Of a DNA stretch of 25,584 nt, positions 1 to 7,939 are shown piece by piece (position 1 is the first letter of the stretch; every line of letters starts with the position of its first letter). The DNA lies in assembly GCA_964390805.1 (NCBI GenBank), contig CAYMKL010000098.1, positions 1 to 25,584 on the forward strand. Reading direction: 5' to 3'. The translations under genes and the position numbers were made by a program. The notes below the pieces were generated by a model. The model was not told where the DNA came from, did no database searches, and worked only from the letters and a program-made list of their open reading frames with translations. Origin of the DNA: CAYMKL01 sp964390805. Lineage in GTDB: Bacteria; Chloroflexota; Anaerolineae; VGOG01.

Positions 1-379
1 GGCGCCAGACCAGACCATGGGCCTCATTGGTTAAGACCAACAGAAAAGTGATAAGGGGCAAAACACTGAGCAGGCCCAGGTAGCGAGGCTTCAGCCATTT
101 CTCGCGGCCGGTGTACTGAAGTGCCAAGGTCAACCACGCCGTCGGCACGGTGACGACGCCCAGAAACTGCATCTTGCTCCAAAAGACCTTGACCGGCAGG
201 TCAACACTCCCCAGTTGCAACGCATGCCCCAGCGCCCACACGGCGGCGGCCAGCAAGACCAACACTCCCGTTGCTGCCACGGATGTGTGACGGCGCCGCC
301 ACGTGTGGAGGGCCGTTATGATCGAGATAGCTGCTGTCACGATCAACAGGATTGTATAAGGTGTCCATTGCCAGGCCAT
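1..379 (-). CDS. 7TM sensor protein, N-terminal part (cut by window edge)
   Basis: The reading frame opens with ATG at 379 and stays open to base 1, giving about 126 residues with no stop. It shows alternating hydrophobic segments and the motifs VFWSKMQFLG, LALQYTGREKW and LTNEAHGLVW. The same motifs occur at the same spacing in the proteins starting at 12407 and 13969, so this is a HisKA_7TM-type membrane sensor domain. A PAS domain and then a histidine kinase or GGDEF domain would be expected beyond the edge, but cannot be seen. The start is supported by AGAGGTGA about six bases upstream. The gene follows the REC-PAS-GGDEF gene ending at 391 by 11 bases, so it is the next member of the same minus-strand operon. 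The same junction, a GGDEF protein ending Y-T-L-x-E-R followed at once by a 7TM protein, recurs at 12397/12407. Confidence 0.85.
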   Translation of the reverse strand, partial: MAWQWTPYTILLIVTAAISIITALHTWRRRHTSVAATGVLVLLAAAVWALGHALQLGSVDLPVKVFWSKMQFLGVVTVPTAWLTLALQYTGREKWLKPRYLGLLSVLPLITFLLVLTNEAHGLVWR

Positions 380-390
380 AGATTTCACCT

Positions 391-1683
391 CTAGCGTTCA
401 CCTAAAGTGTAGAGCTGGTAGTTGTCCCGACCCTGTTCTTTGGCTCGGTACATGGCAATGTCGGCGTTCTTGACCAGGGTATCGGCATCCTCACCATCGT
501 CGGGATAGAGAGCGATCCCAATGCTGCTGGTGACGCACAATTCGTGGCCATCAAGCTGAAATGGCCTTCGAATGGCTTGTAGGATTCTTTGAGTAGCCTT
601 AGCCGCGTCCTCCGGTCGAGCCATTTCCGGTAACAAGAGCAGGAATTCGTCGCCCCCCATGCGGGCCACGGTATCGCTCCTGCGTAGAGAGCCTGTCAGG
701 CGGTCGGCAACAACTCGCAGCAACTGATCTCCCACGCTGCGCCCCAGTGTATCGTTAACCTCCTTGAAGTAATCCAGATCGAGGTACATCACAGCCAGCT
801 TTTGCCCATTACGGTGTGAGTGAGCCATCTCCAGCGAAAGGCGGTCATTAAACAGCACCCGGTTTGGCAAGCCGGTCAGGGAGTCGCGGATGGCTATATA
901 GGCCAGTTCTGCCTCCGCCTGCTTCCGCTCGGCGATGTCACGGAAAACCAAAACCACACCGATGAAGTTCCCTTTGTCATCCCTAATGGGTGCAGCGCTG
1001 TCATCAACAAGGATTTCCCTCCCGTCCTCGGCAACGAGTATGGAATGATCCGCCAACCCGACAACCATCCCCTCCCGAAGCGCCCTCGTCACTGGACTCT
1101 CGGCAAGGGTGCGTGTTTCTTCGTTTACGATATTGAATACTTCTGTCAAATCTTTTCCCAAAGCCTCTTCCTGTTCCCAGCCCGTCAGGGCCTCGGCAAC
1201 GGGGTTCATAAAGGTTACCAACCCCTTCTCATCAGCGGCTATCACCGCATCGCCTATACTTCTGAGCGTGGTGGCAAGCCAGCGCTCGCTCTCTCTTAGC
1301 TTCCTCTCCATCTCATGCTTGTAGAGAGCTACCTCGATGGCAGTGTATAGCTCCCTCTCCTGGAAAGGTTTGATGATATACCCATAGGGCTCCGTTGCCT
1401 TCGCTCGTTGTAACGTGCCCTCATCTGCATAAGCCGTGAGAAAGACCACCGGAATACCGAAGCGATCACGAATCTCTGCGGCAGCTTCTATGCCGTCCAT
1501 AGCTCCTTTCAACCTGATATCCATCAGCACCAAAGCCGGGCGTATCTCTCCTGTTTTTTCAATGGCTTCCTCTCCATAAGAAGCCACAGCACAAACAGCA
1601 TATCCCAAACTCTGCAACCTGTCTCGTAGTTCCAGCACTACGATGTTGTCGTCCTCAACAATCAGAACCTGCCTCTCGGTCAT
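391..1683 (-). CDS. REC-PAS-GGDEF response regulator, diguanylate cyclase
   Basis: This 430-residue cytoplasmic protein would turn phosphorylation into c-di-GMP synthesis (two GTP to c-di-GMP). Residues ~4-118 are a receiver domain with acidic pair D11/D12, phosphoacceptor D55 (VLMDIRL), T83 and K105 (IIKPF). Residues ~128-250 are a PAS domain ending in the usual FRDIAERK linker, and ~262-425 a GGDEF domain. The catalytic GGDEF is intact at 343-347, and an RxxD product-inhibition site (RRSD) lies five residues before it, so an active, feedback-controlled cyclase is expected. There is no EAL domain. The start has a strong AAGGAAGGGGG ribosome site, 14 bases after the stop of the paralogous gene at 1698-3062. 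The four HisKA_2 kinases of the array are plausible phosphodonors; this is inferred from proximity. Confidence 0.93.
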   Translation of the reverse strand: MTERQVLIVEDDNIVVLELRDRLQSLGYAVCAVASYGEEAIEKTGEIRPALVLMDIRLKGAMDGIEAAAEIRDRFGIPVVFLTAYADEGTLQRAKATEPYGYIIKPFQERELYTAIEVALYKHEMERKLRESERWLATTLRSIGDAVIAADEKGLVTFMNPVAEALTGWEQEEALGKDLTEVFNIVNEETRTLAESPVTRALREGMVVGLADHSILVAEDGREILVDDSAAPIRDDKGNFIGVVLVFRDIAERKQAEAELAYIAIRDSLTGLPNRVLFNDRLSLEMAHSHRNGQKLAVMYLDLDYFKEVNDTLGRSVGDQLLRVVADRLTGSLRRSDTVARMGGDEFLLLLPEMARPEDAAKATQRILQAIRRPFQLDGHELCVTSSIGIALYPDDGEDADTLVKNADIAMYRAKEQGRDNYQLYTLGER

Positions 1684-1697
1684 GGGAACCCCCTTCC

Positions 1698-3062
1698 TTA
1701 TGCTTCGCTGGAGTTTGGCGAATTCTTGACCCTACCATAGTGTTCTCTTTCTCGACCATCTCTTCCTCCTTTGCCAGAGTAGAGTTGGTAGTTGTCCCGG
1801 CCCTGTTCCTTGGCACGGTACATGGCGATGTCGGCATTCTTTACCAGAATATCAGCATCTTCACCGTCCTTGGGGTAGAGAGCGATCCCAATGCTGGTGG
1901 TGATATGGAGTTCGTGGCTCTCAAATTCAAAGGGCTCTCGAAAGGCTTCCAGGATTTTCTGGGCAACTTTTCCCACGTCTTCCCCCCAGGACATTTCTGG
2001 TAAGATCAGCATGAATTCGTCGCCCCCCATACGAGCGACGGTATCGCTACTGCGCAGAAGACCTGTCAGGCGGTCGCCAACAACTCGCAGAAACTTGTCT
2101 CCCACACTGTGGCCCAGTGTATCGTTGACTTTCTTGAAGTGATCCAGGTCGAGCAACATCACGGCCAGCTTTTGTTGGTTGCGGTGTGCGTGAGCCAGCT
2201 CTAGGTTGAGACGGTCATTGAACAGCCGCCGGTTGGGCAGGCCGGTCAAGGCGTTGTGGGTGGCTATATAGACGAGTTGTTCCTCCGCCTGCACCTGCTC
2301 GGTGATGTCGCGGCCCACCGACTGGAACTCGATGAAGCGACCTTGCTCGTCGAATATCGCCCGATTGGTCCACTGTTGCCAACGAATCTGCCCGTCCGGA
2401 AGTATGAGCCGGTGGTCGTAGGTTACAACAGGGTTCGCTGGGGATAGGGAGGCCAATTGCCCCTCGACGAATTCATGGTCCTCATCGAGGATGAACGACA
2501 TAAAGCTGCTCCCAATCAGCTCATCGCGCCTTTTGCTGACATAGCGGCAGTAGGCCTCGTTAACGAAGGTGAGCGTTCCGTCGGGCAGGAAACGACAGAG
2601 CAATTCAGTCTGATCCTCGACGATGGCGCGATAGCGTGCCTCGCTTTCCCGCAGTGCCTCCTCCACCCGCCGCTTCTCCTGGATCAGACGTTGCTTTTCC
2701 AGGCCCTCTTTGACGATAGCCAATACTTCACCCATGTTCAAAGGTTTGGTGAGGTAGGCCGAGGCCCCCTCGGTCAGGGCCTGCACCGCCGTTTCTAGAG
2801 AAGCGTAGGCAGTGGCCATGATCACCACCATGTCGGGGTGCATCTCCTTCAAGGGCGCCAGGAGCTCTATCCCTTCCATGTCGGGCAGCCTAATGTCCAG
2901 GAGCGCCAGGTTGAAGAATCTCTCCCGCGCTTTCTCTATGGCCTCTGCACCGCTCGTCGTGGTGGTCACCGCGTAGCCCGCGGAACGCAGAATGTTCCCC
3001 AATGCCCAACACATGTCCGGCTCGTCGTCAACGATCAGAATTCGTGGAGGCTCGTATCTCAT
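1698..3062 (-). CDS. REC-PAS-GGDEF response regulator, diguanylate cyclase (paralogue)
   Basis: A 454-residue protein with the same three-domain order as its downstream neighbour. The receiver domain (~6-122) has D12/D13, phosphoacceptor D56 (LALLDIRLPD), T84 and K106 (LTKPL). It is of the NtrC-like receiver subtype and differs clearly from the receiver of the next gene. A PAS domain (~140-270, ending VGRDITEQ) carries a typical sensory core. The GGDEF domain is intact and is preceded by an RxxD I-site (RSSD), so c-di-GMP synthesis with product inhibition is expected. The GGDEF parts of the two genes are much closer to each other than the receivers are, which points to domain swapping. A ~25-residue hydrophilic tail (GKGGRDGRERE...) follows the domain and is absent in the neighbour. 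The start is supported by AAGGAG eight bases upstream. Confidence 0.93.
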   Translation of the reverse strand: MRYEPPRILIVDDEPDMCWALGNILRSAGYAVTTTTSGAEAIEKARERFFNLALLDIRLPDMEGIELLAPLKEMHPDMVVIMATAYASLETAVQALTEGASAYLTKPLNMGEVLAIVKEGLEKQRLIQEKRRVEEALRESEARYRAIVEDQTELLCRFLPDGTLTFVNEAYCRYVSKRRDELIGSSFMSFILDEDHEFVEGQLASLSPANPVVTYDHRLILPDGQIRWQQWTNRAIFDEQGRFIEFQSVGRDITEQVQAEEQLVYIATHNALTGLPNRRLFNDRLNLELAHAHRNQQKLAVMLLDLDHFKKVNDTLGHSVGDKFLRVVGDRLTGLLRSSDTVARMGGDEFMLILPEMSWGEDVGKVAQKILEAFREPFEFESHELHITTSIGIALYPKDGEDADILVKNADIAMYRAKEQGRDNYQLYSGKGGRDGREREHYGRVKNSPNSSEA

Positions 3063-3085
3063 CTTCGTCTCCTTGTTGACAGTAG

Positions 3086-3267
3086 TTAGGTAGTCCAGTT
3101 GACTTCTGCCAGCCCCGCAGTTCGTTCTTGGACTCGTATTTCCAACTTGTCGTGCCCTTTGCGCAGCGCCTCCTCGGCCTTATGCTTGTACAGAGCCGTC
3201 TCAATGGCAATGTATGGTTCTCTTTCGATGTTGTCATCCTCAACAACCAGGATCTGTGCTTGGCCAT
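3086..3267 (-). pseudogene. Decayed receiver (REC) gene with internal deletion and frameshift
   Basis: The frame reads GQAQILVVEDDNI, the beta1/acidic-pair start of a receiver domain, then jumps directly to EREPYIAIETALYKHKAEEAL. The latter matches the last helix of the receiver at 391-1683 (ERELYTAIEVALYKHEMERKL). About 90-95 residues, including the phosphoacceptor Asp, the Thr and the Lys, are missing. A coiled-coil stub (LEIRVQERTAGLAEVN) follows and stops at 3086. The natural start is ATG GCC AAG at 3265-3267, preceded by a GGGGGGGCTCC stretch, but it lies in a different frame from the receiver codons. A small indel just after the start must therefore have occurred in addition to the in-frame internal deletion. 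The remnant sits 17 bases after the kinase stop at 3285, where a cognate response regulator would be expected. It is almost certainly non-functional. Confidence 0.8.
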
Positions 3268-3284
3268 GGAGCCCCCCCCTTCCT

Positions 3285-4256
3285 TTACTCTGGTTCGGTA
3301 AGGGTGATCTCGAATGCCGTTCCACTGCTTCCATCCAGCTCGATGATTCCCTCAAGCTGATTGACCAGTGTATCCACCAATTGCAGACCTAATGATTGTT
3401 TATTGCGGAAGTCCACATCCCTTGGGAAGCCAACACCGTCATCACTGACTACCAGGATACACCAACCATCATCCGAACGAAGTTCGATGCGGATTTCACC
3501 TTCCCTGCCGTCGGGAAAAGCATGTTTGAGCGAGTTGGAAACCAGTTCATTGATGATCAACCCACAGGGAATGGCCGTGTCAACGCCCAGAAAAACATCC
3601 TCCACGTTGATCTTCAGTCGGATGACATTCGTATTGACTCCATACGACCGGAACAGATAGTTTGCCAGGCTTCGCACATATTCAGCGAAGTTTACCCTCG
3701 CCAGGTCCTGGGATTGATACAGCCTTTCGTGGACCAACGCCATGGCTCTGACACGGCTTTGGCTGTCCTGAAACATCGCTGGGGGCTCTTTACCCTGGAT
3801 GTTCTTGGCCTGAAGGTAGAGCAAGCTGGAAATGACCTGCAGGTTGTTCTTGACGCGATGGTGAATCTCCTTCAACAGTACTTCCTTCTCTCGCAGCGAG
3901 GCCTTGATCCGCTCCTCCGCCCGCACCCGCTCGGTGATTTCAGTCTTCATTGCTTCGTTGGCTTCCACAAGTTCCGCCGTTCGCTGTCTAACCCGTGATT
4001 CTAACTCGGTATTGGCTTTCATCAGTGCCATCTCCGTCAGATCAAGTTTGAATAGAAGTTGCAGGAAGAGAAGCGAACACAACGGGGTCACGACGGACGG
4101 AATAATGATTGAGATGACAATGCCACTGGTCCGAACTAGTCCCTCAACAGCCCCCCCAAGCATCACGTACAGAAGAACCGAGAGAACAATTGAAGCGGCT
4201 GTGAGTATGAGCGTGGTCCTCATCACGCCGAGTTTCCTTAGCAATTTACGAAGCAT
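3285..4256 (-). CDS. Short membrane histidine kinase (HisKA_2 type)
   Basis: A 323-residue sensor kinase. Two hydrophobic segments (~13-34 and ~45-70) form a membrane hairpin with almost no extracytoplasmic loop. A coiled coil with RVRQRTAELVEAN (~75-125) leads into a HisKA_2 dimerisation domain with EIHHRVKNNLQ (phosphoacceptor probably H133). The HATPase_c domain has its N box at NELVSNSLKHAF (N236), G1 at DDGVGFP (~272-278) and G2 at SLGLQLV. There is no PAS or GAF domain, so the input is either the membrane hairpin or a partner protein. It is the smallest kinase of the array and looks like a sensor-stripped version of the others. Its start is backed by GGAGG seven bases upstream. Its natural downstream partner, a receiver, is the decayed fragment at 3086-3267. 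Confidence 0.9.
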   Translation of the reverse strand: MLRKLLRKLGVMRTTLILTAASIVLSVLLYVMLGGAVEGLVRTSGIVISIIIPSVVTPLCSLLFLQLLFKLDLTEMALMKANTELESRVRQRTAELVEANEAMKTEITERVRAEERIKASLREKEVLLKEIHHRVKNNLQVISSLLYLQAKNIQGKEPPAMFQDSQSRVRAMALVHERLYQSQDLARVNFAEYVRSLANYLFRSYGVNTNVIRLKINVEDVFLGVDTAIPCGLIINELVSNSLKHAFPDGREGEIRIELRSDDGWCILVVSDDGVGFPRDVDFRNKQSLGLQLVDTLVNQLEGIIELDGSSGTAFEITLTEPE

Positions 4257-4358
4257 CGGTTTCCTCCATATTGAACTGCCAGAATCTAGGAGCGGGTCAT
4301 CATGCTGCTATCCTATTACAACGAGATTTCACTATCTACAACTGTGCCTCCGCCATTG

Positions 4359-7232
4359 CTACTCCCTTGCCTCGTACTTCGCCCTGGCGAAAGCTATCTT
4401 GAACGTCGTTCCAACGCTTCTATCTAGCTCGACGGTGCCTTCAAGCTGGTCTGCTAGCGTCTTGACCAATTGCAGACCTAATGATCCCGTATCTTGGAAG
4501 TCCAAGTCCTGCGGGAAGCCAATGCCGTTATCGCTGACCACCAGGATATACTGACTATCATCATCCGAATGAAGCTCTATGCGGACTTCCCCCGCCCGGT
4601 CATCTGAAAAGGCGTGTTTGAGGGAATTGGAAACCAGCTCGTTGATGATCAACCCACAGGGAATAGCTGTATCCACACCCAGAAAAACGTCCTCCACGTT
4701 GACCCTCAGTTGGATGACGTTCGTATTGACGCTATAGGAGCGGAACAGATAGTTTGCCAGGCTTCGGACGTATTCAGCGAAGTTTATCCTCGCCAGGTCC
4801 TGGGATTGATACAACCTCTCGTGAACGAGGGCCATGGATCTGACGCGGCTCTGGCTGTCCTGGAACATCTTGAGGGTCTGTCTATCCTTGATGTTTGTGG
4901 ACTGAAGGTAGAGCAGACTGGAGATGACCTGCAGGTTGTTCTTGACCCGATGGTGAATCTCCTTCAGAAGTACCTCTTTCTCTTCCAGCGACTGCTTGAC
5001 CTCGGCGTAGAGGCGGGCATTCTCCAGGGCCGTGGCGGCGTGGTAGGCAAAAGCCTCCAGCCGCTGGGCGTCGGCAGCACCGAACTGGCCCGGCCGAGTC
5101 CCGTCCACGTTCAGAAAACCTTCCGCCAGGCCCGCCACCCGGATCGGTGCGGACACGTAGGAGCGCAGCCACTCCCAACCCTCCAGCGGGACCCAGTCGG
5201 GATCAGTGGCCGTATCCGGGACGACGACTGGCTTCCCCGCCCGTATCATCTCCGTCAAGGTCGGGTACTCTGCGATAGGAATGGAAAAGCTGGCAATCTG
5301 GCCCGCTACCCCCAGCCGCTCGTAGCCCCGCCAGCGCACCACCCGGACAATGCCCCTCTCTATGAGCATGATGTTAAAGGCATCCCCTGCGACGACCCGT
5401 TCCACCTGCTCCAGGATGCGGTCCAGCACCTGGTCGAGATCCAGGGTGCTGCTCACCGCGTCCGCCGCCTCCTGGAGGGCCTCCGTCAGGCTTCGCTGCT
5501 CCCGCTCCGCCTGGAAGAGGCGGCTGTTCTCGACAGCGACGGCAGCCTGTTGCCCCAGGAGATGGAGCAGGCGCACCTCGTAGTGGTTGTAGGCGTCGCC
5601 CGACAATTTCGGCCCCAGGTTGTAGAGCCCCACCAATTCTGTGCCCACGATCAGGGGGATGCTCAACTCAATGCTGTGTTGCTCCAGGAAGGCCTCAGCC
5701 TCGGCTGGGAGTTGGGACGGGGGCTGCAGGCGCAGCAGCGAGCGCCCCAGGCCATGCAGATATTGGACCAGCGGATGATCCACCGACAGAGCGAGGCCAC
5801 CGTCGCCACTGCCGGTCAGCACGAGATGTCCACCCGCCGGGTCGAGCACAGCCAGCGTGGCCCAGGCTATCTGTAGTCGCTGAGGCAGGCCTGCTGTCAG
5901 CAGTACAGCCAACTGGTCGGGGACAATGCTGGTGGCCAGCCTCTCGCTCATCTCCGGCAACAGTCGTTGATAGTCCAGTTTGACGCGGTAGAAGGCGCGG
6001 TCAATCAACGCCTGTACCCGCTGCCGCAAGGGGCTAAACGCCAGGGCGATGCTCAGCGTGGCGATGAAGACCACCAGCGTATCATTCTCGCGGTGCAGTA
6101 CCGCCGGAATCAGGTACGCCAGCAGGCGCACCAGGAGCAGGTAGAGGCCGCCCAGGAGAGTGGTGAGCGTACCGTAGACCAGGGTGCGGTTGATGATAAC
6201 CTCGATGTCGAACAGGCGGTAGCGCAGAATGGCTATGGCCAGGCAGAAGGGCATGAGAGCGATAAAGACCATGATCGCCGGATGAGGGAACAGGGGACGG
6301 GCCCCCACCACCAGCGGCAGGACATAGCCTGGGACCAGTATCGCAACCTCTACGCTAGCGCTCCACAGTACCCATCGGATCTGGGCGCGGGTCACTGGAT
6401 CGGGGGCGGCGCGAGTCGAACGAATGCCGGCAGCGATGGCCAGCCCGATTTGGACTATTGCTATGACCCAAGAAACGCGATTCCCGATCTCCAGAGCCGC
6501 GTTCCACCCCGGAGACAGCGCCATCGCTCCCAACACCACCAGTGGATAGAAAGCGTACAAGACGAATGGCAGCAAGCGCGGGAAGCGCTCCAGCAAGGGG
6601 TGTGAGAGCGGGAAGACCAGGGTAAGGTAGCAGATGGTGGCAAGGCTGAGACCATACATTGCGTGTTCGTAGGCCAGATGAAGCCAAAGGGGCCAACGCC
6701 AAGGCAAGGTGGCGTATTGGAAGTTGTGGGCATCCCCCCAATACTGTAGCGATACTGTAATGCAGAAGAGCATGAACAGACAGGCAGCTAGCTCCTGCGG
6801 CCGTTTCCAGAAGACAAAGGTGCCGATGGTGAAGAAGGCCAGGGCTCCTAACAGTTGTGGCGCCCAGTGAGCCAGGATCGCGCGGAAGGGGACGGGCGTC
6901 AACTCGACCTCGAGCGTCATCGGCTGTCCCTCCCGCAGAATCTCATAGGGGACGATCCCGCCGCTGCACCACTCCGGCCCCCGCGACGCGCCACTCAGCC
7001 ACTCATCAACGGTGTGGCCACCAGCACGGACGATGATGTCCCCCACCCGGAGGCCCCCCGTTCGCTCTTCCAGCAGCCATTGGACGCGGAAGCCCTGGGG
7101 CGTGAAACTCGCCAGGTCGCCCGTGGCCCCATCGGCCGGCAGCCAGGTGTAGAACACAAAGACCCCCAGCCCGACCAGGAGACTGACTATCCACACGCCA
7201 TACCAGAACCAGAGAGAGGCTTTCGTTCGCAT
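4359..7232 (-). CDS. Multi-TM, double-GAF histidine kinase with PDZ-like segment
   Basis: A 957-residue membrane sensor kinase. One N-terminal TM (~8-30) is followed by an extracytoplasmic PDZ-like stretch (~45-112, with LRVGDIIVRAGG). A block of hydrophobic segments follows (~118-400) and ends in LRYRLFDIEVIINRTLVYG and PLRQRVQALIDRAFYR. That block is the conserved membrane module also found in ComP-like kinases and some GAF phosphatases. Two GAF domains (~425-572 and ~585-742) precede a coiled coil and a HisKA_2 domain with EIHHRVKNNLQ (H761 likely phosphorylated), then a complete HATPase_c with N box, DNGIGFP and SLGLQLV. The kinase core is nearly identical to those of the genes at 3285, 7940 and 10734. 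Translation is probably coupled to the PAP2 gene: its ATG lies three bases after the PAP2 stop, and the ribosome site GAGGAG lies inside the PAP2 coding end. Confidence 0.92.
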   Translation of the reverse strand: MRTKASLWFWYGVWIVSLLVGLGVFVFYTWLPADGATGDLASFTPQGFRVQWLLEERTGGLRVGDIIVRAGGHTVDEWLSGASRGPEWCSGGIVPYEILREGQPMTLEVELTPVPFRAILAHWAPQLLGALAFFTIGTFVFWKRPQELAACLFMLFCITVSLQYWGDAHNFQYATLPWRWPLWLHLAYEHAMYGLSLATICYLTLVFPLSHPLLERFPRLLPFVLYAFYPLVVLGAMALSPGWNAALEIGNRVSWVIAIVQIGLAIAAGIRSTRAAPDPVTRAQIRWVLWSASVEVAILVPGYVLPLVVGARPLFPHPAIMVFIALMPFCLAIAILRYRLFDIEVIINRTLVYGTLTTLLGGLYLLLVRLLAYLIPAVLHRENDTLVVFIATLSIALAFSPLRQRVQALIDRAFYRVKLDYQRLLPEMSERLATSIVPDQLAVLLTAGLPQRLQIAWATLAVLDPAGGHLVLTGSGDGGLALSVDHPLVQYLHGLGRSLLRLQPPSQLPAEAEAFLEQHSIELSIPLIVGTELVGLYNLGPKLSGDAYNHYEVRLLHLLGQQAAVAVENSRLFQAEREQRSLTEALQEAADAVSSTLDLDQVLDRILEQVERVVAGDAFNIMLIERGIVRVVRWRGYERLGVAGQIASFSIPIAEYPTLTEMIRAGKPVVVPDTATDPDWVPLEGWEWLRSYVSAPIRVAGLAEGFLNVDGTRPGQFGAADAQRLEAFAYHAATALENARLYAEVKQSLEEKEVLLKEIHHRVKNNLQVISSLLYLQSTNIKDRQTLKMFQDSQSRVRSMALVHERLYQSQDLARINFAEYVRSLANYLFRSYSVNTNVIQLRVNVEDVFLGVDTAIPCGLIINELVSNSLKHAFSDDRAGEVRIELHSDDDSQYILVVSDNGIGFPQDLDFQDTGSLGLQLVKTLADQLEGTVELDRSVGTTFKIAFARAKYEARE

Positions 7233-7235
7233 GGC

Positions 7236-7892
7236 CTATTCTCCTCTCAACCGCCGCGCCATCCACCACAGGCCGAAGCAATACCCCATCCAGGCCCACA
7301 CAGTGCCACCGACCAGGTCCAGAAGGTTGTGCTGGCCGGTAAGCAGGGTGGAGAGCAAGATGATTACGGCAATCCCGGCCCACAGCCAGCGCAGTCGAGA
7401 GCGCCAGTGCCACCAGAAGAAAACGATCAGCACCGTGGTGTAGGTGTGACCACTAGGGAAGGCATTATTCAAGCGGTCGTTCTCGTATATGAGGCGTACT
7501 AACTCTATTTGCCAGTTACCTCCCTCCAGAGCCGGCCGCTGAACGTAGGTGGGGCAAAGCACATAGACAACATAGCTGGTCATCATCACGGTGATCATGC
7601 CTATGATGAAAGCCTGGTACAGGGCGTCGTCCATTTTCCAGGCCGCCCAGACAAAGCACCCCACCCACCAGACTATACCGAGCAGATAAGGTATCGCCCA
7701 GATTGGCCAGAGGGGGATCAAGGCATCCCATGGGGTGGTCAGGACAACGCCGCCCTGCATAGTGCGGTTAATGGGGAAGTACAGCAACTGGACGATGAAG
7801 AGGACAACCAACCACACCAGGCGTACCCTCGGCGTCACTGCCGCTCGCGCAGACGTCTTGGAAGGTATCAGATTTCGTTGTGGGTTCGACAT
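7236..7892 (-). CDS. PAP2-superfamily membrane phosphatase
   Basis: A 218-residue integral membrane protein with about six hydrophobic segments. It carries PAP2 phosphatase motifs: a degenerate first motif around PTYVQRP (~114-120), the second motif AFPSGHT (S147, G148, H149), and a third motif with H188 and D192 in TGQHNLLD. The Arg usual in the third motif is replaced, as in the Aur1/Ipt1-like PAP2_3 branch, so that branch is the best fit. Such enzymes remove or transfer phosphate on lipid or polyprenyl phosphates at the outer membrane face; the substrate here is unknown. It is the only non-signalling gene of the array. It lies 47 bases after the kinase at 7940 and 3 bases before the kinase at 7232, so it is co-transcribed and probably translationally coupled. 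A ribosome site, GAGGAG, precedes the ATG. Confidence 0.85.
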   Translation of the reverse strand: MSNPQRNLIPSKTSARAAVTPRVRLVWLVVLFIVQLLYFPINRTMQGGVVLTTPWDALIPLWPIWAIPYLLGIVWWVGCFVWAAWKMDDALYQAFIIGMITVMMTSYVVYVLCPTYVQRPALEGGNWQIELVRLIYENDRLNNAFPSGHTYTTVLIVFFWWHWRSRLRWLWAGIAVIILLSTLLTGQHNLLDLVGGTVWAWMGYCFGLWWMARRLRGE

Positions 7893-7939
7893 GGTCTCTC
7901 CTCAGCGGGTGCACTGGCCATTGACAACCTTTTCCCTAT

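Noticed and set aside
4614..5876. 420-codon plus-strand ORF
   Set aside because: Antisense to the GAF-GAF-kinase coding region. The repeated MFEGIGNQLVDDQPTGN-like starts seen at several kinase loci are only the mirror image of the conserved N-box region.
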